This document shows positions 1 to 9,579 of a stretch of DNA of 64,000 nt, piece after piece. This DNA comes from Halalkalibacter suaedae (GTDB lineage Bacteria > Bacillota > Bacilli > Bacillales > Bacillaceae_D): NCBI RefSeq assembly GCF_017939705.1, contig NZ_JAGKSQ010000005.1:124001-188000 (forward strand). The letters are read 5' to 3'. Position numbers and translations under genes: made by a program. The notes beneath the pieces were generated by a model that was not told where the DNA came from, made no database searches, and saw only the letters and a list, made by a program, of their open reading frames with translations. Positions within the stretch are counted from its first letter, which is position 1. Each line of letters begins with the position of its first letter.

Positions 1-1540
1 TAATTTCAGTATTTTCATCAATCATAGTATCAAGTAAGTCTTTCGTCACTTCTATAATGCTTTGACCAGAACTAACGATCTTTTTCTCTGATATTCCCAT
101 AAAATCATCTTTTTTAATATCAATTCCATCAATACTAGTATCACGAACAGCGTAAGTCACCTGTCCGGATTTAACTGTTGACAAAGACTCTTGCATGATA
201 GTTGCATTCTTTTCTAAATCTTGACCTGGATTAAAAGCAAGTAATGCTGCTAATCCTTGTGGAACTGTTTTAGAAGGAATGACTTTGACATGCTTTCCTG
301 CCACTTCAGCAGCTTGTTCGGCGGCCATAATGATATTCCCATTATTAGGTAGAATGATCACGTTTTCAGCGTGAGCCTCTTCTATTGCCTTAACAATATC
401 CTCTGTACTCGGATTCATCGTCTGTCCGCCTTGAATGACAACACCAGCACCTAAACCTTTGAATAACTTAGCAACACCCTCTCCCATCGAGACAGTTACA
501 ATGCCAAATTCACTTTTTTCCTTAGGCTTGGTCGGTTCTTCTTTCTTTTCATAGACACTCTTCGTTTCTTCAAGTAAATGAGTGTGTTGTTGACGCATGT
601 TTTCGATCTTAATATTAATAAGCTCACCGTATCTTTGAGCTTTCGTTAACACTTCTCCAGGTTGTTCAGCGTGGATATGTACTTTAAGAAGATCTTCATC
701 GGAAACAACCAGGAGTGAATCTCCAATTAAACTTAATTCTTGTCTAAACTCCGCTTCATCAAATGGAGATTTTTTGGTCTTTTCATCTTCGAAACGTACC
801 ATGACTTCTGTACAAAAACCGAACTCGATGTCTTCAGTGGACATGTGGCTTTGAGCATTATGATGGTGCTCAACTTTTACTAATTCATCCATAGAGGGTT
901 CGTCTAAATGATCGGACAGTTTTTCACCCTTTAATACAGCAAGGAAGCCTTCATAAATATAGACAAGACCTTGACCACCAGAATCAACTACCCCTACTTC
1001 TTTTAAAACGGGTAATAAATCTGGTGTTCTTTTTAAAGATGCATTCGCTTCTTTTAATGTTTCTTCCATGACAACAACGATATCATCATGCTTTCGAGCA
1101 ATTTTAACAGCATGCTTCGCAGAATCTTTCGCTACAGTCAAAATCGTACCCTCTACTGGTTTCATAACTGCTTTGTAAGCAGTCTCGACACCATGTTCAA
1201 ACGCAGCAGCAAGGTCCGTAGCTTTAATTGCTGACTTTCCTTCAATTTCCTTTGAAAAACCTCTAAATAATTGCGAGAGGATAACTCCAGAGTTTCCTCT
1301 CGCTCCCATTAGTAGTCCCTTTGCAAAAGAAGTTGCTACTTTGCTCGCATCTTCTTGAATAGATTGCTTGACCTCTTTTACACCAGAAGTGATTGATAAA
1401 TTCATATTCGTTCCTGTATCACCATCTGGGACAGGAAAAACATTTAGTGCATCTACCACTTTGACATGATTTGATAAATTAGCAGCACCCTCAATAAACA
1501 TTTGAGCGAGCTCCGTTCCTGTAATTTGTTTAGTTGCCAC
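1..1540 (-). CDS. yloV: DAK2/DegV-like fatty acid kinase subunit YloV (FakA type), 3' end outside window
   Basis: The reading frame is open from the start codon to the window edge, so the C-terminus is missing. The N-terminal DAK2 (DhaL-like) nucleotide-binding domain shows NVFPVPDGDTGTNMN and GARGNSGVILSQ, which bind Mg-ATP in this family. The later part (VSMGEGVAKLFKGLGAG, GGQTMNPSTEDIV) is the DegV-like lid region. FakA proteins phosphorylate exogenous fatty acids held by a FakB (DegV) partner; that role is taken from the family. I chose the GTG at 1538-1540 because an AGGAGG at 1549-1554 lies 8 nt upstream; an in-frame ATG at 1544-1546 is only 2 nt from it. It lies 22 nt after yloU, probably in one operon. 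Confidence 0.9.
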   Translation of the reverse strand, partial: MATKQITGTELAQMFIEGAANLSNHVKVVDALNVFPVPDGDTGTNMNLSITSGVKEVKQSIQEDASKVATSFAKGLLMGARGNSGVILSQLFRGFSKEIEGKSAIKATDLAAAFEHGVETAYKAVMKPVEGTILTVAKDSAKHAVKIARKHDDIVVVMEETLKEANASLKRTPDLLPVLKEVGVVDSGGQGLVYIYEGFLAVLKGEKLSDHLDEPSMDELVKVEHHHNAQSHMSTEDIEFGFCTEVMVRFEDEKTKKSPFDEAEFRQELSLIGDSLLVVSDEDLLKVHIHAEQPGEVLTKAQRYGELINIKIENMRQQHTHLLEETKSVYEKKEEPTKPKEKSEFGIVTVSMGEGVAKLFKGLGAGVVIQGGQTMNPSTEDIVKAIEEAHAENVIILPNNGNIIMAAEQAAEVAGKHVKVIPSKTVPQGLAALLAFNPGQDLEKNATIMQESLSTVKSGQVTYAVRDTSIDGIDIKKDDFMGISEKKIVSSGQSIIEVTKDLLDTMIDENTEI

Positions 1541-1562
1541 GAACATTTCCTCCTAACTAACC

Positions 1563-1925
1563 CTATGGGTTCGTGACGCGGACTCCTTGAACAAAGATGT
1601 TCACGGAATCAACATCGAGCCCTAACATTTGTTCTAATTGATATTTCACTTTAGTTTGTACGTTATAAGCAACTTCAGAAATCTTTGTGCCGTAGCTTAC
1701 AATTATGTACATATCGATGTGAATTTGTTCTTCTTCCTCACGAATGACTACGCCACGTCGAAAATTTTCTTTTCCTAGTAAATCTGTTATTCCATCCTTC
1801 AATTGCTTTTGCGAAGCCATTCCAACAATCCCATAGCAATCAATAGCAGCTCCACCAGCTATTGTTGCAACAACATCTTTTGACACATCAACAGTTCCTA
1901 GTTGTGTTTTCATTTCAATTGACAT
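1563..1925 (-). CDS. yloU: Asp23/Gls24 family envelope-stress protein YloU
   Basis: About 120 residues, wholly an Asp23/Gls24 (DUF322) domain. The conserved stretch VVATIAGGAAIDCYGIVGMA and the C-terminal VNIFVQGVRV are typical. Family members are small cytoplasmic or membrane-associated proteins linked to envelope stress; the exact role of YloU is not known. The start at 1923-1925 (MSIEMKTQ) lies 7 nt from AGGAGG at 1933-1938; an ATG two codons upstream sits only 1 nt from it. The gene is first in a two-gene unit with yloV, as in B. subtilis, and is divergent from rpmB across about 200 nt holding a promoter for each side. Confidence 0.9.
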   Translation of the reverse strand: MSIEMKTQLGTVDVSKDVVATIAGGAAIDCYGIVGMASQKQLKDGITDLLGKENFRRGVVIREEEEQIHIDMYIIVSYGTKISEVAYNVQTKVKYQLEQMLGLDVDSVNIFVQGVRVTNP

Positions 1926-1977
1926 TTTCATTCCTCCTCTTTGAAGCCAAACTTCATCGTTAATTACATTTTACTAT

Positions 1978-2007
1978 ACTATAGACATTTTTAAAAGCAG
2001 GTTTCAA
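1978..2007 (-). promoter_or_regulatory. Candidate SigA promoter of yloU-yloV
   Basis: On the minus strand TTGAAA (2002-2007) and TATAGT (1978-1983) are separated by 18 nt, about 50 nt before the yloU start. A second TATAGT copy at 1973-1978 could shift the start point. Call from motif match only. Confidence 0.5.
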
Positions 2008-2055
2008 TTTCAGAGCTGTCAAGCAAGAATACTTGATAAAGTTTTCCTTAAGTTA

Positions 2056-2084
2056 TTGCAATCAAAGATATGCTATGCTACTAT
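2056..2084 (+). promoter_or_regulatory. Candidate SigA promoter of rpmB
   Basis: TTGCAA (2056-2061), 17-nt spacer, TACTAT (2079-2084), about 50 nt before the rpmB start. It is the best -35/-10 pair in this intergenic region for the plus strand. Confidence 0.55.
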
Positions 2085-2135
2085 ATCTAAGTATGATTTA
2101 GAGTGTTTCGCATTGGAAATAAGGAGGTGCATATA

Positions 2136-2324
2136 ATGGCACGTAAATGTTATATTACTGGTAGAACAGCACGTACTGGGAATAAGCGTTCTCACGCACT
2201 TAATAAAACAAAACGCCGTTGGGGTGCAAACGTACAAAAGGTGCGTATTATGGTAGACGGTAAACCTAAACGTGTTTACGTTTCTACACGCGCATTAAAG
2301 TCTGGTAAAGTAGAACGCGTTTAA
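2136..2324 (+). CDS. rpmB: 50S ribosomal protein L28 (bL28)
   Basis: A 62-residue, strongly basic protein beginning [10 protein letters not shown] and carrying [15 protein letters not shown] and the C-terminal [13 protein letters not shown] of bL28. It is a structural protein of the large ribosomal subunit. The frame is open further upstream, but the ATG at 2136 follows an AAGGAGGTG (2121-2129) at good spacing and gives the family length. The CxxC pairs seen in zinc-binding L28 paralogues are absent (one Cys only), so this is the zinc-independent form. It is one of only two plus-strand genes and is convergent with spoVM, sharing a two-way terminator. Confidence 0.97.
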   Translation: MARKCYITGRTARTGNKRSHALNKTKRRWGANVQKVRIMVDGKPKRVYVSTRALKSGKVERV

Positions 2325-2362
2325 GCTTAAGGTTTTACATTAGTAAATCCTTTAAAAGGTAA

Positions 2363-2388
2363 AAAAAGCACCGATTGGTGCTTTTTTT
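2363..2388. terminator. Bidirectional terminator between rpmB and spoVM
   Basis: Stem AAAAAGCACC / GGTGCTTTTT with a GATT loop, flanked by an A-run on one side and a T-run on the other. It can therefore stop rpmB transcripts (plus) and spoVM transcripts (minus). Confidence 0.9.
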
Positions 2389-2391
2389 ATT

Positions 2392-2472
2392 TTAGCCTTT
2401 TTTAAAAGAATTCAAAACCACTTTGACTACCCCACCTAAAAACTTCGGTAGCTTGATTGTGTAGAATTTCAT
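2392..2472 (-). CDS. spoVM: Spore morphogenetic peptide SpoVM
   Basis: A 26-codon gene. The product begins MKFYTIKLPKFLGG and continues as a basic amphipathic helix ending NSFKKG. The N-terminal half is nearly identical to B. subtilis SpoVM, including Pro9 and the helix that recognises the convex forespore membrane. The peptide recruits SpoIVA and anchors coat assembly, and is made in the mother cell. An exceptionally strong ribosome binding site (GAGGAGGAGGAG, 2475-2486) precedes the ATG at 2470-2472. It sits next to rpmB as in B. subtilis, but thiN, which normally precedes it, is not here. Confidence 0.95.
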   Translation of the reverse strand: MKFYTIKLPKFLGGVVKVVLNSFKKG

Positions 2473-2775
2473 AGCTCCTCCTCCTCAACGTGAATAGCCA
2501 CGGGGATAATGATAAAGTTTGACTCATCAATAATAGGATGATGCCCTCCCCAACCATTAGCCATTTAGTCTCGACAAGAATCAAGTATAAGGATAAACAT
2601 AATTGCTCTTTAAATTATATGCTGTAACGACAAACTATTCCTGTTTTTTTTCAGGTATGTTTATCAAATGCAACATGTATCCTTGTCTCTTTACCATTAT
2701 GCATATGCCTTATACCTCAATATATGTCTATGGTGAAAGAATGTTCTTCGTGATTATCGTCTAAAGAAAAAAAAG
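2473..2775. other. Long non-coding stretch upstream of spoVM
   Basis: About 300 nt between the rpe terminator and spoVM. B. subtilis has thiN (thiamine pyrophosphokinase) here; no frame longer than a few dozen codons and no ThiN-like motif is visible on either strand. It holds a possible SigE promoter (2614-2640) and is otherwise AT-rich sequence in which I see nothing recognisable. Confidence 0.7.
2614..2640 (-). promoter_or_regulatory. Possible SigE promoter of spoVM
   Basis: On the minus strand GAATAGT (2634-2640) resembles the SigE -35 KMATATT with one mismatch, and CATATAAT (2614-2621) the -10 CATACAMT. The 12-nt spacer is a little short. SigE control of spoVM is established in B. subtilis; the site itself is inference. 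Confidence 0.4.
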
Positions 2776-2807
2776 AAATCATTGATAGATTACTCCATCA
2801 ATGATTT
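2765..2807 (-). terminator. Intrinsic terminator after rpe
   Basis: An 11-bp stem, AAATCATTGAT (2776-2786) with ATCAATGATTT (2797-2807), is followed on the minus strand by CTTTTTTTTC. It closes the long operon ending in rpe. Confidence 0.9.
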
Positions 2808-2814
2808 TCTTATA

Positions 2815-3459
2815 TTAGCCTCTTAATTGTGCTATTGCCTGTTGACGATCTTTTTCGTTATAGATAGCTGATCCTGCCACCAATACATTCGCTCCCGCCG
2901 CAACACAAGCTCTGGCTGTTTCTTCGTTCACTCCACCATCTACCTCAATATCGATATGTAAGTTTCGATTGTTAGCAAGTTCACTAACTTCTTTTATTTT
3001 CTTGAGAACTGAAGGAATGAACGCTTGTCCACCAAAACCTGGATTAACCGTCATAAGTAAGACGAGATCGACATCCTCAATTACTGTTTCAATAAATGAA
3101 ACAGGGGTTCCTGGATTAAGTACGACCCCTGCTTTAATACCAAGGTCCTTAATATGGTGGATTGTGCGATGCAAATGTGTACATGCCTCGACATGGACTG
3201 AAATAATATCCGCACCTGCTTTCGCAAATAAAGGAATATACTGATCTGGGTCCTCAATCATCAGATGGACATCTAATGGCAATGTTGTAATAGGTCTAAT
3301 GGCCTCAACAACAAGAGGACCGATTGTTATATTTGGAACAAAATGACCATCCATTACATCAACATGAATATAGTCTGCTCCTCCTCTTTCTACGTCTTTA
3401 ATTTCATCTGCAAGTCGGGAGAAATTAGCAGATAGGATCGAAGGTGCAATTTTAATCAT
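2815..3459 (-). CDS. rpe: Ribulose-phosphate 3-epimerase
   Basis: 214 residues, the usual length for this (beta/alpha)8 enzyme, which interconverts D-ribulose 5-phosphate and D-xylulose 5-phosphate in the pentose phosphate pathway. Visible motifs: [10 protein letters not shown] at the N-terminus, [17 protein letters not shown] with metal-binding His and Asp, [21 protein letters not shown], and IEVDGGV carrying the second catalytic Asp. The start lies 1 nt after the rsgA stop, with AAGAGG upstream, so it is translationally close to rsgA and last in the operon. Confidence 0.97.
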   Translation of the reverse strand: MIKIAPSILSANFSRLADEIKDVERGGADYIHVDVMDGHFVPNITIGPLVVEAIRPITTLPLDVHLMIEDPDQYIPLFAKAGADIISVHVEACTHLHRTIHHIKDLGIKAGVVLNPGTPVSFIETVIEDVDLVLLMTVNPGFGGQAFIPSVLKKIKEVSELANNRNLHIDIEVDGGVNEETARACVAAGANVLVAGSAIYNEKDRQQAIAQLRG

Positions 3460-3460
3460 A

Positions 3461-4342
3461 TTAATACCTCTTCTTTTGATTTTTGATTTCTTCTAGGAAC
3501 TGATAATAATGATCTAGACGAGTTTGAGCAATTTCTCCACGATCAAAAGCAGCCTTAACCGCACATTTCGGTTCTGATGTATGTGTACAGCCTCTAAACT
3601 TACAAACCACTGATAACCTGGCCATCTCCGGGAAATACATTGACAAGTCTTCAATGGCAATATCAACAAAGTCCAATGAACTAAATCCGGGTGTATCTGC
3701 AACTAGCCCCTTGCCAATTGGTAGTAACTCAACATGTCTAGTTGTATGTTTTCCACGACCTAAGTGTGAAGAAATGGCATTTGTTTCTATATTTAAATCT
3801 GGCTTTAAATAATTAAGAAGCGAGGACTTACCGACACCCGATTGCCCTGCAACAACACTTATTTTCCCATCAAGGAATGGTAAGATATCATTCATTCCAT
3901 CAGATTGCAAAGTCGATGTTAAAAGGACTGTATAACCAATCGATTCATAAAGCTCTTTATAGTCATTAATCTCACTCCTAAGCTTCTCACTTAGTAAATC
4001 TATTTTGCTAATCACAATAAGAGCGGAGATTTGGTTTGCTTCAATGTGAACCAGAAACTTATCTAATAAAAGTGGGCTGAAATCCGGTTCTAGTGCCGAA
4101 AAAACAAGAATGGCTTGATCGACATTAACGATAGGTGGGCGTATAAGCTCATTTTTACGTTCAAAAACATCTAAAACATAACCATCCGTAGCGTTCTCAG
4201 CCTCAAATTCGACTTCGTCTCCTACTAATGGTTTAATTTGTCGTTTACGAAAATTACCACGACCCCGACATTGAAAAAGGCCTTCTTCGTTTTGAACGTA
4301 GTAGAAACCACTTAGAGCTTTAGTGATTTTTCCGGTTGCCAT
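3461..4342 (-). CDS. rsgA: Ribosome small subunit-dependent GTPase A (RsgA/CpgA)
   Basis: 293 residues. An N-terminal OB-fold is followed by a circularly permuted GTPase with G4 (SKID), then G1 (GQSGVGKSS), G2 (TTRH) and G3 (DTPGF) in that order, the hallmark of RsgA. The C-terminal zinc module shows [14 protein letters not shown]. RsgA proofreads late 30S maturation and its GTPase is stimulated by the subunit. In B. subtilis the homologue (CpgA) is a PrkC substrate, and here too it directly follows prkC. The start has a clear AAGGAGG. Confidence 0.96.
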   Translation of the reverse strand: MATGKITKALSGFYYVQNEEGLFQCRGRGNFRKRQIKPLVGDEVEFEAENATDGYVLDVFERKNELIRPPIVNVDQAILVFSALEPDFSPLLLDKFLVHIEANQISALIVISKIDLLSEKLRSEINDYKELYESIGYTVLLTSTLQSDGMNDILPFLDGKISVVAGQSGVGKSSLLNYLKPDLNIETNAISSHLGRGKHTTRHVELLPIGKGLVADTPGFSSLDFVDIAIEDLSMYFPEMARLSVVCKFRGCTHTSEPKCAVKAAFDRGEIAQTRLDHYYQFLEEIKNQKKRY

Positions 4343-4397
4343 TCATAACCTCCTTATTTCTAAAAGAAGGGGAGTGAGTAAAACTCATCTCCGCCTA

Positions 4398-6392
4398 TCA
4401 ATATTGAAATGTTTGTGATCTTTCAACGATTTCGTTATCTACATACACGTCATACGATCCTGGTTGCGATGGGCTAACACGAAGTTGGATTCGGAAGGTT
4501 TCTGTTTCAGTTATTGTTTCCTCTAAGTACGTTTGATCCTCGCCTTCTGTTGTCGCATCTCGGTAGATAATTTTCACATCAAATTGATTGCCCGCTGCGA
4601 CATCCTCATCCTCAACAACGATCTTATAACTTTGTGAAATTAGCTTTGTTTGTTCTTCCTCAGGTTCTGGTTCCGGCTCTGGTTCTGGCTGTGGCTCTGG
4701 ACCTAATGAAATAACTATTTTAACCTGATCTCCTTTGCTAAGAGTTGAGAAAGCTTGTGGGTCTTGTCTGATCACTCTTCCTTTTTCAATTGAAGACGAG
4801 TACTCTTCTTCATAATTCCCCTGCAACCCAACCTCATTCAAGTATTCTTGGACCGCATTTTGCTGCAATCCAACTAAATTCTGTAGACTAACTGGTGCTT
4901 CAACACTGTACGTAAGTGTAACAGTTGTGTCTTCAGGTATAACTAATGTTCCTTCTTTTGGATCCTGGTCCAATACAATTCCAGGATTCTCATCGTTCGT
5001 TTCTCTTTCCTCTCGCCTTACTGTAAACCCCTTACCCTCTAGCAATGCTTCTGCTCGATCAATTGAAACACCAATATAATCCTCAATTTCTACTTCTTTC
5101 TTACCTAAACTAACAAAAACAGTCACTTCAGCATTTTCTTTAACTTTGGTGCCTGGTTCTGGGTTTTGGCGAACGACTTGGTCCTTTGGTATATTTTCGT
5201 CATTTACATCTTCTCTTATAGGAACTAAGCTCGCTTCAGTAAGCAGTTCTTCTGCCTCTTCATAAGAAAGTTCAGATAGATCAGGAACTTCAACTTCCTC
5301 AACTTGGAACAGTCCAGGTAATATCGCAATAGCGACAATGAATGCACCGAAAACGAAAGCTAGAACAAATAAAGGAATAAGCCATTTTTTCTTACGCTTG
5401 CCCTTATCTTTTTTATCAGCAGACGTTTCCTGACTAGGAGGTGGCGTTTTTGAATGTTGAACCGGCATTTCAACCGTTTTTTCTAAGTCAGGTGTTGCAT
5501 CGTTTTTGATAATTGGAATCGCTTTTGTTGCATCAAGATCGATTTCTTGCACATATGGAGCTTCGTTTATTCTATCTGGATTCAGAGCCGTCGCTACATC
5601 CTCTTCCATTTCTTGAATCGATTCATAGCGATTATTGGCATCTTTCTCTGTAGCCTTTTTTATAATATTTTCAATACTTTGCGGTATATTCGGCATTGTT
5701 TTTTTAACAGAAGGGATATCTGTCTGCAAATGCTTAATCGCAATTGATACAGCTGTATCTCCAGAGAAAGGCAATCTCCCTGTGATCATCTCATAAAATA
5801 CGATACCTAAGGAGTATATATCTGATTTATAGGTAATATGTCCTCCCCGTGCTTGTTCCGGAGATAAGTAATGTACAGAGCCCATAACGGAGTTCGTATG
5901 CGTGATTGTAGCTGCTGAAATCGCCCTAGCAATCCCAAAATCGGTCACCTTAAGTACACCGTCATGACGAACGAGAATATTATGTGGTTTAATATCTCTA
6001 TGGATAAGATGGTTTGCATGAGCATGGGCAAGTGCAGACAGCATTTGTTCCATATAGTCAATTGCTTCTTCTACCGGAAGAGGTCCTCTTGATTGAATAA
6101 GCTCTTTCAATGTTTGTCCTTCAATATACTCCATCACAATATAGTACGTACTTTCTTCCTCACCAACATCATAAATATTAACGACATTAGGATGTGCTAG
6201 ACTAGTTGCGGCCTGAGCTTCTCTCCGGAATCTCTTAATGAATTGCTCATCATCGGAAAACTGTGGCTGAAGAACTTTAACGGCAACATGTCGATCAAGA
6301 ATGACATCATGTGCTTTATACACATTGGCCATTCCACCCCCACCGATTGTCCCTAGAATTTGATAACGGCCGTTAATTCGTTGTCCGATCAT
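4398..6392 (-). CDS. prkC: PASTA-domain Ser/Thr protein kinase PrkC
   Basis: 664 residues. The N-terminal Hanks-type kinase has the Gly loop at 17-20, ATP-binding Lys39 (VAVKVL), HRDIKPHN at 131-138, DFG at 151-153, a Thr/Ser-rich activation loop and SPEQ at 177-180. A basic cytoplasmic linker precedes a transmembrane helix near residues 336-360, followed by three extracellular PASTA domains that sense muropeptides or lipid II. A Pro-Glu repeat linker (around 570-585) then leads to an Ig-like C-terminal domain, the same layout as B. subtilis PrkC. It overlaps prpC by 4 nt, so kinase and phosphatase are translationally coupled. Confidence 0.96.
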   Translation of the reverse strand: MIGQRINGRYQILGTIGGGGMANVYKAHDVILDRHVAVKVLQPQFSDDEQFIKRFRREAQAATSLAHPNVVNIYDVGEEESTYYIVMEYIEGQTLKELIQSRGPLPVEEAIDYMEQMLSALAHAHANHLIHRDIKPHNILVRHDGVLKVTDFGIARAISAATITHTNSVMGSVHYLSPEQARGGHITYKSDIYSLGIVFYEMITGRLPFSGDTAVSIAIKHLQTDIPSVKKTMPNIPQSIENIIKKATEKDANNRYESIQEMEEDVATALNPDRINEAPYVQEIDLDATKAIPIIKNDATPDLEKTVEMPVQHSKTPPPSQETSADKKDKGKRKKKWLIPLFVLAFVFGAFIVAIAILPGLFQVEEVEVPDLSELSYEEAEELLTEASLVPIREDVNDENIPKDQVVRQNPEPGTKVKENAEVTVFVSLGKKEVEIEDYIGVSIDRAEALLEGKGFTVRREERETNDENPGIVLDQDPKEGTLVIPEDTTVTLTYSVEAPVSLQNLVGLQQNAVQEYLNEVGLQGNYEEEYSSSIEKGRVIRQDPQAFSTLSKGDQVKIVISLGPEPQPEPEPEPEPEEEQTKLISQSYKIVVEDEDVAAGNQFDVKIIYRDATTEGEDQTYLEETITETETFRIQLRVSPSQPGSYDVYVDNEIVERSQTFQY
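4662..4701. repeat. Imperfect 6-bp repeat encoding a Pro-Glu linker in prkC
   Basis: Tandem variants of GGTTCT/GGCTCT on the plus strand encode alternating Pro and Glu (PEPQPEPEPEPEPEEE) on the minus strand, between the last PASTA domain and the Ig-like domain. It is in frame, so length changes of whole units would only alter linker length. Confidence 0.8.
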
Positions 6393-7147
6393 ATAACCGA
6401 ACTCCTATCACTGTCATCTTGTGGAAAAGATAGGATCGCAACCGTAATATTGTCCTCTCCTCCACGTTCGTTAGCCAGCCTAATTAATTCCTTCGCCTTA
6501 AATTCTACTGTTTCGTCAGCCTGTAATTGTTGTTGAAGCTCTTCTGCTGTTATTTTATTTGTTAACCCATCCGAGCAAAGCAGAATGAACTGACAATCCT
6601 CTACCTGAAGTGTTGAGACATCTACTTTAATATCAAGCTCTGTCCCGAGTGCACGTAGTAAGACATTTCTTCTTGGATGATGCTCCGCCTCTTCTTCTGA
6701 GATTTGGCCAGAACGCACAAGCTCTTGGACTAGAGAATGATCTGCAGTTTTCAGATGAAAACCATATTCATTTTGTACATATGCACGACTATCTCCAATG
6801 TGAGCAATTGACACAAATTCTGATGTGCAAAGTGCCACAACTAATGTTGTACCCATACCCTTACATTCATCATGTTCATTTGCATGTGAGTGAAGCTTTT
6901 CGTTGATATGGATAAAATGTTCCTTGAGCCACTGCTCTGCTTCTCTAACTGAACTAATTTTCGTTTCTCGCTCCCATACACCACGGAAGTAGTCAGTTGT
7001 CATTGCACTGGCAACATCACCTGCACGATGACCACCCATTCCATCGGCTACAATAGCTAGTGTTCCTATTTCATTCCTGAACACTCCACCACTATCTTCA
7101 TTATGAGATCGTACTTTACCTACATCTGTTTGGAAAGTAAAATCCAT
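6389..7147 (-). CDS. prpC: PP2C-type Ser/Thr phosphatase PrpC (Stp)
   Basis: 252 residues, a single PP2C domain. Metal-binding motifs are present: RSHNEDS near the N-terminus, VADGMGGHRAGDVAS, HIGDSRAY, LLCSDGLTN and GGEDNITVAIL at the C-terminus. It dephosphorylates PrkC and PrkC substrates such as EF-G, EF-Tu and CpgA in B. subtilis. Start supported by GAGGTGACTTGAG before the ATG. About 117 nt separate it from rsmB; rlmN, which lies there in B. subtilis, is absent. Confidence 0.96.
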   Translation of the reverse strand: MDFTFQTDVGKVRSHNEDSGGVFRNEIGTLAIVADGMGGHRAGDVASAMTTDYFRGVWERETKISSVREAEQWLKEHFIHINEKLHSHANEHDECKGMGTTLVVALCTSEFVSIAHIGDSRAYVQNEYGFHLKTADHSLVQELVRSGQISEEEAEHHPRRNVLLRALGTELDIKVDVSTLQVEDCQFILLCSDGLTNKITAEELQQQLQADETVEFKAKELIRLANERGGEDNITVAILSFPQDDSDRSSVI

Positions 7148-7264
7148 CTCAAGTCACCTCGCTCATCTTTTCTCTCTTTTCGAATAGTTAAAATGAATTC
7201 GACAATTTCTTATCTATTCCTTTGTTTTTACGATAATTGATCAAAAAGTCGCTTACGAAATAGT

Positions 7265-8611
7265 TTAACCTCGAACCATACTAGCAATAAAGAAGCCATC
7301 TGTTTGAAAATCGTGTGGTAAAATTGTTACGAGCCCATTCTGATAACGTCCCTGCTCAATTACTTTTGATGGCAATCTATCACTTAAGGAATGGTCTAAC
7401 TTAAATTCCTTGTTTTTTGCCAAAAATGCTTGAACTGTTTCTTCATTTTCCCATTTATCGATAGTACATGTACTATAAATTAATTTCCCACCTTGTTTTA
7501 CATGTGGAGCAACTGCCTCTAAAATGTCTAACTGAATTCGTTGAATCGATTGAATGTCTGACTCTTTTTTTGTCCATTTAATATCTGGTTTTCTTCGAAT
7601 AACTCCTAATCCTGTACACGGAGCATCTACTAGTACACGATCGAATGTTTTTGTACCTAATTGAGCAGAAATATTTCTCGCATCCATAACATTTGATTCT
7701 AAATTTGTCAGACCAAGACGGTTCGCCTGCTCCTTAATTAGTTTAATCTTATGATCATGTAAATCAAAGGATAATAGTTGACCTTCGTTGTCCATTTGTT
7801 CGGCAATATGGGTTGATTTCCCGCCTGGGGCCGCACAGACATCAATAACATCCATCCCAGAATATGCATCAACTGCTCGTCCAACAAGCATCGAACTTTC
7901 ATCCTGAGCCGTTATAAATCCTTGCTTGTAGGTCTCAGTCTGAAAAACATTGCCTTTTTCAATCACAATAGCATCTTCCGATAAATATCCCGGATTTGCT
8001 TTGATCCCTTCTTCTTGAAGCATAGTAACCACATGCTCAACCGACGCTTTAAGACGATTTACACGAACAGTGACAGTAGGGGGCACTAGGCTTGATTCAC
8101 ACATCGCCCTTGTTTCCGCTTCACCGTATTGCTCTATCCATCTTTTAATCAGCCAAGTCGGGAAGCTCATTTCAAGTGCCAATCGTTCGATAGGATCTTT
8201 TATTTCCGATAGGGACGGCGCACCTTGACGTTGAAAAGATCGTAGAACTCCATTGACCATTCCACTAATCCCTTGATGTCCACGCTTTTTGGCGATTGTT
8301 ACTGCTTCATGAACAATCGCACGGTCTGGTACCCGGTCTAAGTATATAAGCTGATAAATGGATAGCCTAAGCAAAACTCGTACCCAATCATCAAGAGATT
8401 TCACTCCCTTTTTGACAAATGGAGTTAAATAATAATCTAATGTATCTCTTCTTTGAATCGTCCCATAAACGATCTCTGTTAACAAACCGACATCTCTTTG
8501 ATCAAGTTTTGAATTTTTGACGGTTTGGTTTAAAAGTAAGTTACTATACGCTTGGCTTTTTTCGATTTGCAATAAAATATCCAACGCAACTTCTCGAACT
8601 GCCTTACTCAT
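7265..8611 (-). CDS. rsmB: 16S rRNA m5C967 methyltransferase RsmB (Sun)
   Basis: 448 residues: an N-terminal NusB-like RNA-binding domain (about 1-140) and a C-terminal Rossmann methyltransferase. SAM-binding [10 protein letters not shown], the catalytic DAPCTGLG (Cys) and [12 protein letters not shown] (second Cys) identify the m5C RNA methyltransferase family. The start overlaps the end of fmt by 4 nt (ATGA type), indicating coupled translation. Confidence 0.95.
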   Translation of the reverse strand: MSKAVREVALDILLQIEKSQAYSNLLLNQTVKNSKLDQRDVGLLTEIVYGTIQRRDTLDYYLTPFVKKGVKSLDDWVRVLLRLSIYQLIYLDRVPDRAIVHEAVTIAKKRGHQGISGMVNGVLRSFQRQGAPSLSEIKDPIERLALEMSFPTWLIKRWIEQYGEAETRAMCESSLVPPTVTVRVNRLKASVEHVVTMLQEEGIKANPGYLSEDAIVIEKGNVFQTETYKQGFITAQDESSMLVGRAVDAYSGMDVIDVCAAPGGKSTHIAEQMDNEGQLLSFDLHDHKIKLIKEQANRLGLTNLESNVMDARNISAQLGTKTFDRVLVDAPCTGLGVIRRKPDIKWTKKESDIQSIQRIQLDILEAVAPHVKQGGKLIYSTCTIDKWENEETVQAFLAKNKEFKLDHSLSDRLPSKVIEQGRYQNGLVTILPHDFQTDGFFIASMVRG

Positions 8612-9546
8612 TCGCCAACCCTCATTCCAGGTGTCACTGTTGAGCCTGCACCATTGATAAACGCTTCCGCGGTCATACGTTTTTTTCCTGAAGGTTGTAG
8701 ATCAGTAATTTTAATTGCAACATCATTTCCCGTCGAAATAACGATTCCATCCTCTTCAACTCTTTCAATTGTTCCCGGAATATTTTCTAGCTTACTTTGT
8801 ACCTTCTCACCCCACCATACTTTCAAAGGTTTTCCTTGAAGGGTTGTGTAAGCAACAGGCCAAGGGTGCAATCCACGAATTTGATTATATAATTGTTCAC
8901 CAGTGCGATTCCAATCAAGCTGTTCCATTTCCCTCGTAATGTTTTTAGCAAAGGTTACTTTCGTTTCATCCTGCTCAATCGCCTTGACCTTTCCATTAAC
9001 TAAATTCGGAATTGTAGATAACAGTAACCTAGCTCCCTCGTAACTTAACTTATCATGTAATGTACCAACATGATCGTCTTCTGTAATCGGGACCTTGATT
9101 GATGAAAGCATGTCTCCAGCATCAAGTTTTTCAACCATATACATAATCGTAACACCCGCTTCTTTTTCACCATCAATAATTGCTTGGTGAATCGGTGCTC
9201 CTCCCCGGTACTTAGGTAGAAGCGAAGCATGAACATTAATACACCCATACTTCGGGTATTCTAAGAGCTCTTTTGGCAAAATTTGTCCAAACGCTGCTGT
9301 AATAATTAAGTCTGGTTCGTACGCTAATACCGCGGCTATTTCCTCTTGCACTCTAATTTTTTCCGGTTGAAGCACATCAATTTGGTGAATCATTGCTTCT
9401 TTTTTGACCGGAGGTGGGGTCAATATACGTTTTCTTCCAACAGGTCGATCCGGTTGTGTGACAACAGCAACGACATTATATTCCTCAATAAGTCCTTTTA
9501 GTACTGGAACAGAAAAATCAGGTGTTCCCATAAATACAATCTTCAT
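8608..9546 (-). CDS. fmt: Methionyl-tRNA formyltransferase
   Basis: 312 residues. The N-terminal formyltransferase domain starts [15 protein letters not shown] and has the catalytic [17 protein letters not shown] (Asn, His) plus the folate-binding region; the C-terminal OB-like domain binds initiator tRNA. It formylates Met-tRNAfMet with 10-formyl-THF. I place the start at the ATG at 9544-9546 because AGAAGGGCGG precedes it at proper distance; an in-frame ATG seven codons upstream lacks this. In B. subtilis def lies between priA and fmt, but the 33 nt here leave no room. Confidence 0.96.
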   Translation of the reverse strand: MKIVFMGTPDFSVPVLKGLIEEYNVVAVVTQPDRPVGRKRILTPPPVKKEAMIHQIDVLQPEKIRVQEEIAAVLAYEPDLIITAAFGQILPKELLEYPKYGCINVHASLLPKYRGGAPIHQAIIDGEKEAGVTIMYMVEKLDAGDMLSSIKVPITEDDHVGTLHDKLSYEGARLLLSTIPNLVNGKVKAIEQDETKVTFAKNITREMEQLDWNRTGEQLYNQIRGLHPWPVAYTTLQGKPLKVWWGEKVQSKLENIPGTIERVEEDGIVISTGNDVAIKITDLQPSGKKRMTAEAFINGAGSTVTPGMRVGE

Positions 9547-9579
9547 TCTTGCAACCGCCCTTCTCATACGTGCAGCAAT

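Noticed and set aside
2402-2584. 60-codon minus-strand frame overlapping spoVM
   Set aside because: Out of frame with spoVM, which has strong similarity and a strong RBS; the longer frame has neither.
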